Origin: Monoraphidium neglectum
Taxonomy: Eukaryota; Chlorophyta; Chlorophyceae; Sphaeropleales; Selenastraceae
Direction: 5' to 3'
Assembly (NCBI RefSeq): GCF_000611645.1
Contig: NW_014012761.1
Coordinates: forward strand, 1 to 13,438
Length of the DNA: 13,438 nt
The position numbers and the translations under genes are program-made. Numbering within the stretch: position 1 is the stretch's first letter; every line of letters begins with the position of its first letter. Shown in pieces: positions 8,379-13,438 of this stretch. Below the pieces are notes generated by a model that was given only the letters and a program-made list of their open reading frames with translations, had not been told where the DNA came from and ran no database searches.

Positions 8379-10045
8379 TCACAGGATGTAGTAAAAAATG
8401 TTTGGCAGCTTGATTGAGTATGGGGCCGACACTGTGCCGCTGAGGTCGCTGAATTGGTCGCCAATGGACCCGAATATCGTGTAGCCCTGCAGCTCCAGCT
8501 GGTGCCGCGCCCAAGGCTTGTAGACAGACGCCAGGCGGTCGTCGCCAGGCGGCCGCAGCAGCAGGTCGACGTAGCAGCACTCGCCCTCGGCAGCGGCGGC
8601 GGCGGCGGCACCCACGGCCTCCGCGGTGGCGGCTTGCTGCGGGGGCGGCGCGCCCCCGGCGCCGCGGAGGGCGGGGCTGGCGCACTTGCGGCCGTAGCCG
8701 GCCTCAAACAGGTTCCGAGCTGTGGCGGCCCGCACCCTCTGGTGAAGCGCAGGGGTGGGTTTAAGGGCGCGCGCAGGGCACAACGCATGGTAAAATGGAG
8801 GGGCCGCAGAAGGCACTGCATCGCCAAGGCGATGAGTGCGTGCAACGGTTGGGAGCAGTGACTGCTGCACCTGAGCGGCCCTGCCGCTGCGAGCTTGAAC
8901 CTGGGGAGGTGCGTCCACTGCCCCTACTAGCTCGATTTGCATTCGGATCAATGGCGATCTGAAGTGCAAGTGGTCCCCGCTAGGAAGCCTCACCTCCCCT
9001 CGTCCAGTCACAAAGGCGACCGAGTAGCCAGCCGCGCAGAGCGCCTGCGAGGACGTTCAACAGCAGCAGCAAGCGGCAGTCCATGATTGCAGCGTCCTGA
9101 TGTAGCCGGTGCAAGCAATCAGCGCCACCTGCTGGGCTACTGAAAGCATCACAATCAAGGCCGGCACACACAGCTGACAAATCCCACGGTCCTACAGGTA
9201 GTAACACGTGATCGACGCAGCCAGGCCTGCTGATTCCTCCTCCGTCACACGCGCCTTGTAAAACCCGAGCGTGGGCTCCAGCGGCGGCGCGCTCACTGCG
9301 CCAACCAGCGTGTCCCAGTCCTCCCGTTTTCCCCTGAAAAGTCCTTGGTCTTTGAGGTGCACAATGTTTGACAGCGCCGTTTCATCGATGTCGAAAACGA
9401 AGACCTCAGTCCTGCTGCCACGGCGGCCCTTTGAGAGGGGTGTGCCGGCGCCGCCGCTCGCCATGGTGCCGGCTGCCGCCGAGTCAGGGGAGAGGCCAAG
9501 GGCGGCAAAGGCAGCGTCGACCGAGGCATTGACCTCCCGTATGTAAGCGCCGCTGGTGATGTACGCGCTGAGCTGGGCTGTGCAGCCGGCAGGGTCGATG
9601 TGGGGGAAGTCTCCGCCCCTGGGGGTCAAGGAGTGGGGAGGGGACGAGGGGGGGGGGTGCGTTGTTCAAAAGGGGGTCGCGCAAAGCAAAAGAGCGCAGA
9701 GATCTACAACCATACGACATGTCGTGAGCAACCGAATTCAAAATCATCCGGCTGTGGACAGCACGCCCAGCTCGGCCTGCAAACCAGCTGCGACGACTAT
9801 TTTGTGTGTGCTTCCCCGTGGGACCTTCACCTGCCGACAAGACCGCCGCCGAGAGCGTGCATACACTCAGGTGCCAGACACACGCCCGTTTCGCAGCTGG
9901 GCGCCGGCAGGGGAGCGCCCCCCTGATCACCGAGCAGCACCAGACCGATCGTACAGGTGCAGAGCGCACCAAGCACCAGCGCTACTGTGGCGCTGGCACG
10001 GGCGCGCTGTTGAGCACGAGACTGCCCAATTAGTGGCTCGTCCAT
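8379..10045 (-). CDS. HAD-superfamily acid phosphatase (plant VSP/class-B-like), membrane-anchored or secreted
   Basis: Predicted phosphomonoesterase with a HAD fold. My model has four exons: 9831-10045, 9255-9618, 8994-9044 and 8379-8738, encoding 329 residues in agreeing phase. Residues 1-18 are polar/basic and 19-39 hydrophobic (ATVALVLGALCTCTIGLVLLG): a signal anchor or signal peptide, so the catalytic domain should lie in the lumen or outside. HAD motifs are complete: I, VFVFDIDET (D148, D150); II, FVTGRGE (T206); III, YKPWAR (K284); IV, GSIGDQFSD (D304, D308). The C-terminus IKLPNIFYYIL matches the family ending KLPNPMYYI. The region before motif I (CTAQLSAYITSGAYIREV) is also family-like, with a possible N-glycosylation site NAS at 102. 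An Ala/Gly/Pro insertion of about 35 residues follows NLFEAGY, where plant members are shorter. The intron after exon 2 best fits a GC-AG boundary. It is divergent from the methyltransferase gene. Confidence 0.9.
9621..9657 (+). other. G-rich tract (plus) / polypyrimidine tract (minus)
   Basis: The plus strand carries G5, G4, G4 and G10 runs within 37 bases. In the direction of the phosphatase gene this is the C/T-rich tract leading to the 3' splice site of intron 1 (acceptor at 9619-9621). G-quadruplex formation is possible on the plus (template) strand. Confidence 0.6.
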
Positions 10046-10273
10046 TCGTTCAGATGCTCGAGGTTTCAGAGCCTGATGAGATCAGCGGGCTTCTTGGATC
10101 AAGCAGAATTCGAACACGTCAATTCAATTTTGATGTCGTCATATGAGACTTGAATTGAAACAGCAAACCATAATTTGTACAGTCCAAAGCACGCTGCCAG
10201 CACCAGCGCCGCTGCATTCACAGTTCAAGCTCCCGCATACTGCAGTGCTGACGTGAGGCGCTGTGAAGCCCAC
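10046..10273. promoter_or_regulatory. Compact divergent promoter with a 9-bp inverted repeat
   Basis: Only 228 bases lie between the phosphatase ATG (minus) and the first in-frame ATG of the methyltransferase model (plus). TCAATTCAA (10119-10127) and TTGAATTGA (10150-10158) are perfect inverted copies around 22 bases. CACGTCA, a bZIP-type ACGT core, sits at 10115-10121, touching the left arm. The local AT-richness contrasts with the coding DNA on both sides. Regulatory function is inferred from position. Confidence 0.5.
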
Positions 10274-11193
10274 ATGCTGCGCCGACCCTGCACGGCACAG
10301 CGGCAGCACGATCACAGCAGGCACGGCCAGCAGTGGCTTCTGAGGTCGCGGCGCTGGCCGTGTACGCGCGCAGCCCTAACGCGCAGCGGCGGGCGGCCTC
10401 ATCGCCAGAGCGGCCTCATCACAGACGTCGGCGCCCCGGTCTTGAGAGGTGCGGCGCGCCGCGCGTGTGCGGCCATGCGCCCTCTGCATGCAGGTGTGGT
10501 GCAGCAGTGGAAAAGCTGCGAGACGGACATACTGCTGCCTGCGTTCTGCGCGGTGTTGAGTACACTGGTTGGTCACTCAGCCGCGTGGCAAATTCGCAGA
10601 TGAGCCCCAAACAACCACAAGCACAGCACCGCCCGTGCCCATGCGCCGCCGCCCTCCCCGGGACCGTGCACACACACGTGCATGGTGAAAAGGTCCCAAG
10701 CTGGTGCTGTCTGACGAAGACCGCCGCACGGTCGACACGCGGCCGGCGGCGGAGTTCTATGCGACGCCGCGCATCGGCGTGAAGCATGCGGATGATGCCT
10801 TTCTGAAGCGGGTGTCAGGTGGGTGTTGGTGGGGGCGGGTGGCGGCTTTTGCGTGTGTGGGATGGACGGCCCGCTGGCAATGTCTGTCTATCCGCCATGG
10901 CTTGGGTTGCTGCGCGCCTCGCTTTTGTTGTCAAACAGCCATGTTGCGCACTGCTAGCAGTCAACGAGCGAAACACATACGTGGTTCCCTCGCATTCCCA
11001 CGTCTGGCCGCCTTGCGTGCCGGCTGCCGCTCTCACCAGAGCTGTATGAAGAGGTACTCGCCCCTCTGGTGTACCCCGCTGGCTCGGCCGCGGCCGGTGA
11101 AGCCTCTACAGCATCCAGAAGCAACGAACTTGATGAGACAGATCCATCACAACCACTTGCAAGGTCAACGGCAGATGCAAGACCTGTCTCTTT

Positions 11194-11255
<62 letters not shown>

Positions 11256-12683
11256 CAACTGTGCTGGACCTGTGCAGCAGCTGGGCCTCCCATTTGAACC
11301 CAGATCTGGCGGCTCAAATCAATCTGATCGGGCACGGCATCAATGCGGATGAGCTGCAGGCTAACAAGGACTTGTCGAGCTGGTTTGTGCAGGTCTGTGT
11401 GCGCCGTGCTGTGGCACACATTTTTCATGCGAAGCCAGGTCGACGGGCCTGCGCACTGGTGTGCAAGCGGCTCCCTGGATTGTGGTTGTGTGCAAGGTAT
11501 AGTGCACTCCTTATCGTTTGGATGCTGCATCCAATCTTTGGTGATTGAGCTTGTATGGTACGCCTCCATGTCGCGTTTTGTGGCACCCAGGACTTGGACG
11601 AGAGCCCCGCACTGAGTGACATCGGCAAGGGGGCGGTCGACGCAGTGCTGTGCTGCAACTCGGTCTACTATTTGGCGCGGCTTGAGGAGGTCACGGCAGA
11701 GGTGCGTGCGGGAGACTGCGCTGTGCGTGCTGTGTTGCTGTGTGGCAGCTCGCGGGCCGTACTGCACGCATTGTTTAGCAGCATTCGCGAGGGTGCGGCT
11801 GATGGTTGAGCAGCTTTCACGAGGGTGCAGCTGCTGGGCCGCGGTGGGGGCTGTTTTGAATGAGGAATGCGCACGCATGAGGGTGATCATTTTGAGGGAG
11901 CCAAGCTGCTCTCCAACGTTGCACACTACGATGCAAACGTTGCACACAACCACCCTCAATGCGCATGCCTCAGGTGGCGCGCGTGCTGGTGCCCGGCCGC
12001 GGCGTGTTTGTTGTGACTCTTGGAGAGGACTGCTACCGCGCACGTGCGCTTGCCGGCATGCTGGCGCGCACCCTGGATGAGCGGGCAGACCTCGTCACAA
12101 GGTGGGTGCGTTGTGTGCTCTTTGTCGACCACTTTTTGCGTTTCCCAAACACACACACACACACACACAGGGCCTTGCCCTCTGGCTTGCAACCCAAGCG
12201 GCCTATGGTCATGTCTAACCCCTGCGCCAACAACCTGGCTGCTGAACCCTTCTGCATGTACACGCAACTGGCAGGGTGCTGCTCGCCAACGGCTTCGCGA
12301 CAGTGCGCCTCATAACGGACGCGGCCCTCGGTCTCCGGGCCCTCGTCGCCACGGCCGCATCGCCCGCCGCCAGCCCTCGGGCCCCGTACATTACCCCGGA
12401 CAACGTGGCCGACGTCCTGTGGGCGCCCGCCCTCACGCCGCTGTCCGCGGCCGTCGCGGGCGCGGGCGCGGGCGGCGCTGGCCCGCGGGACGGCGCGCTG
12501 GCGGTGCTGCAGTGGCGGGCGGCGTACGGCGCCCTGTGTGCGGACGCGGAGGAGCTGGGAATCCCGCGGTCTGTCATCCCAAAACTGCCCCAGGACGACG
12601 CTGAGATCACTCTGACACTGGTGCAGGAGCGGCAGGCGTACCTGCAGGGCATGGTGGCCTCGTTCCTGAGCTCTGGGCTGTGA
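10274..12683 (+). CDS. SAM-dependent methyltransferase-like protein with polyQ insertion
   Basis: My model has six exons: 10274-10448 (tentative), 10693-10818, 11040-11392, 11591-11701, 11974-12101 and 12275-12683. All phases agree, giving 433 residues. Residues 1-58 are Arg-rich with few acids, as in an organelle transit peptide. EFYATPRIGVKHADDAF (79-95) and LYEEVLAPLVY are followed by an insertion with 19 Gln (153-171). The Rossmann core then begins: VLDLCSSWASHL (175-186), INLIGHGINADELQ, then VQDLDE, DAVLCCNSVYYLARLEEV and VARVLVPGRGVFVVT. This order and wording recall a plant and algal family of class-I-like methyltransferases with LD(M/L)CSSWVSH in place of the glycine motif. The substrate is unknown. 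The C-terminal 90 or so residues (WRAAYGALCADAEELGIP, then a short helical end) extend past the core. The upstream ATG is the first in frame; stop codons fix the left limit of exon 2. No plus-strand TGTAA lies between the stop and the retrotransposon 73 bases away. Confidence 0.83.
11195..11251 (+). repeat. Pure (CAG)19 microsatellite in coding sequence
   Basis: Nineteen uninterrupted CAG codons encode Gln153-171 of the methyltransferase-like protein. The tract lies just before the first Rossmann strand, in an insertion that looks disordered. Being uninterrupted and in frame, it is expected to vary in length between strains. Confidence 0.97.
11777..11833 (+). repeat. Imperfect direct repeat, 25 bases, 32-base period
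   Basis: Copies at 11777-11801 and 11809-11833 match at 22 of 25 positions. They lie in intron 4 of the methyltransferase gene and look like a local tandem duplication. Confidence 0.8.
11915..11947 (+). repeat. Perfect 12-base direct repeat
   Basis: AACGTTGCACAC occurs at 11915-11926 and 11936-11947, a 21-base period, shortly before the 3' splice site of intron 4 of the methyltransferase gene. A second local duplication in the same intron. Confidence 0.85.
12149..12169 (+). repeat. (AC)10 dinucleotide microsatellite
   Basis: About ten AC units in intron 5 of the methyltransferase gene, ending in CACACAG at 12170. That end resembles a 3' splice site, but using it would break the reading phase, so I place the acceptor at 12272-12274. 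Confidence 0.93.
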
Positions 12684-12756
12684 CACTGGTTGCGGCAAGG
12701 GCCCGCCGCGCGCTGCGCCGCTGGCACACGGTGTCGCCTTTTGCTGCTTTTAGGTG

Positions 12757-12819
12757 CATTACATTACATTACATTACATTACATTACATTACATTACATT
12801 ACATTACATTACATTACAT
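12757..12819 (-). repeat. Pentanucleotide array, (TGTAA)12 on the minus strand
   Basis: A perfect 63-base tract of a five-base unit, CATTA/ACATT on the plus strand. It contains twelve TTACA words, which read TGTAA on the minus strand. It lies at the 3' end of the minus-strand retrotransposon, directly after its 3' UTR, and so is best explained as the element's tail rather than an independent microsatellite. Confidence 0.95.
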
Positions 12820-12861
12820 CACGCTTTTCCAGCAGCGAGGGGAAAAACCCTGGCTCCCCAA

Positions 12862-12876
12862 AGGGGTAACGCCCCT
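12862..12876 (-). other. Stem-loop in retrotransposon 3' UTR
   Basis: AGGGG (12862-12866) and CCCCT (12872-12876) are reverse complements around a five-base loop. An overlapping alternative pairs CCCC (12857-12860 area) with GGGG (12863-12866) around AA(A). LINE reverse transcriptases often recognise a 3' stem-loop; that role here is inference. Confidence 0.5.
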
Positions 12877-12921
12877 AACCGTAAAGGCCAGAGGAGAAAG
12901 CGGGTGCGGCCAAGTCGGGAA

Positions 12922-13438
12922 TTAGTAAGAGGGCGCACGCCTCCTTGGCAGGAGAGATAAGCAAGCCTTCGTCCAAGCAGGGCGGTCAGAGCAGCGGTCG
13001 TCTAGGTGAACGGGGACATCGATCCCTATGGCAGCACAGTCTCGCCTCGCTGCGTCAAACCATGACACGCGTGGCCGCCCCACAGCGCGCGGGCCGGGGG
13101 CGGCGCTCCAAAGCGCCAATTTGGGCAAACGAGTGTGGGTCATGCGCATCGTGTGACCCAGTTGGCGCAGCCTGTTAACAGACAGGTAGCTACCAATGGG
13201 GTGCTCTGCGCAACGATCATAGATATATGCGCTGCTGTGACGGTCGCTGCGGCGCACACCCAACATCCGCCGTAGGCAGTCTTTATGAAAGGTGTTCAGC
13301 CGCTTGACCAGGCCATCAGGAAGCGCCCACGACTCATTGCCAAACAGCAAAATGGGAAGCACGCACGTCTTGTAGACAACAGACTTGAGGCCCACACCAA
13401 ACACCTGGGTGGGGGCATCCCAAACACTGCATGGCATG
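12922..13438 (-). CDS. Reverse transcriptase C-terminal region, LINE type (partial)
   Basis: An uninterrupted frame of at least 171 codons enters from the right edge of the window. The sequence contains KSVVYKTCVLPILLFGNESWAL, then VKRLNTFHKDCLRRMLGVRRSD, LRQLGHTMRM, LPKLALW and VGRPRVSWFDAARRDC (each a separate piece, in this order). This is the well-known region downstream of the polymerase core in LINE reverse transcriptases: 'YK.CVLP.LLFG.E.W', 'L..FH..CLRR.L' and 'GRPR..W'. The catalytic YxDD motif is upstream of this part and lies outside the window. No frameshift is visible in the part seen, consistent with recent activity but not proof of it. The closest LINE clade cannot be assigned from this portion. 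Confidence 0.87.
   Translation of the reverse strand, partial: MPCSVWDAPTQVFGVGLKSVVYKTCVLPILLFGNESWALPDGLVKRLNTFHKDCLRRMLGVRRSDRHSSAYIYDRCAEHPIGSYLSVNRLRQLGHTMRMTHTRLPKLALWSAAPGPRAVGRPRVSWFDAARRDCAAIGIDVPVHLDDRCSDRPAWTKACLSLLPRRRAPSY

Larger units (their letters stand above)
12757..13438 (-). mobile_element. 3' part of a non-LTR (LINE-type) retrotransposon
   Basis: Reading on the minus strand, the window edge enters a reverse transcriptase ORF near its C-terminus. The stop is at 12922-12924, then about 100 bases of 3' UTR with a stem-loop, then a simple-repeat tail. There are no long terminal repeats. The 5' part, including the catalytic core, lies outside the window, so intactness and target-site duplication cannot be judged. 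Insertion is tail-to-tail with the methyltransferase gene, its tail beginning 73 bases after that gene's stop codon. Confidence 0.85.

Noticed and set aside
8379..9011. Single-exon reading of the phosphatase C-terminus starting MTGRGEVRLP
   Set aside because: It reads through an intron. Splicing at GAG/GTGAGG to AGGGTGCGG restores TGRGERVRAATARNLFEAGY, which fits the family.
11165..12043. Minus-strand open frame of 292 codons with a poly-Leu run
   Set aside because: The poly-Leu is the reverse reading of the CAG19 tract. The plus strand holds the methyltransferase exons in agreeing phase.
12149..12170. CACACAG after the AC repeat as an alternative 3' splice site
   Set aside because: It does not restore the reading phase to the last methyltransferase exon; the acceptor at 12272-12274 does.
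1..13438. CRISPR arrays, operons, toxin-antitoxin or phage-type systems
   Set aside because: Intron-split genes, TGTAA signals and a LINE show this is eukaryotic nuclear DNA. The only arrays are simple microsatellites.

Overview
This window looks like nuclear DNA of a chlorophyte green alga. Five protein genes can be rebuilt here, and all are split by introns of about 70-400 bases. Most 5' splice sites are GTGAGS or GTGCGK and the 3' sites are CAG. TGTAA, the poly(A) signal typical of chlorophytes, follows several stop codons. Coding DNA is GC-rich with Ala/Gly/Gln-rich insertions, and CAG and other microsatellites are common. The genus cannot be fixed from this; a retained cilium gene is compatible with a flagellate or recently flagellate lineage.

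Layout. Bases 1-2861 hold no gene I can defend. They contain a G-rich tract and two tandem hairpins at the left edge, one weak single-membrane-span ORF (minus strand, about 1925-2110), and probably the 3' UTR of the next gene. Bases 2862-4722 (minus) are deoxyhypusine hydroxylase in five exons, with an unusual HD in the first metal motif. Bases 5217-6784 (minus) are a four-span membrane protein resembling TMEM17, a ciliary transition-zone protein, in six exons. Bases 7203-8077 (plus) are a DUF3128/EMI1-type twin-CX9C protein in two exons. Bases 8379-10045 (minus) are a membrane-anchored or secreted HAD-type acid phosphatase of the plant class-B-like family, in four exons. Bases 10274-12683 (plus) are a SAM-dependent methyltransferase-like protein in six exons with a pure CAG19 tract. 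Bases 12757-13438 (minus) are the 3' end of a non-LTR retrotransposon: the C-terminal part of its reverse transcriptase ORF, a short 3' UTR with a stem-loop, and a (TGTAA)12 tail.

The genes do not form a pathway. Two neighbouring pairs are divergent (TMEM17-like/DUF3128 and phosphatase/methyltransferase). The DUF3128 and phosphatase genes converge, with poly(A) signals placed so that their 3' UTRs probably overlap. All exon models are mine, from splice-site motifs, reading-phase agreement and recalled family motifs. Internal exons that carry conserved motifs are solid; first exons of the TMEM17-like and methyltransferase genes are tentative. I found no prokaryote-type system. The best leads are the retrotransposon tail made of poly(A) signals, the ciliary gene, the HE-to-HD change and a probable GC-AG intron.
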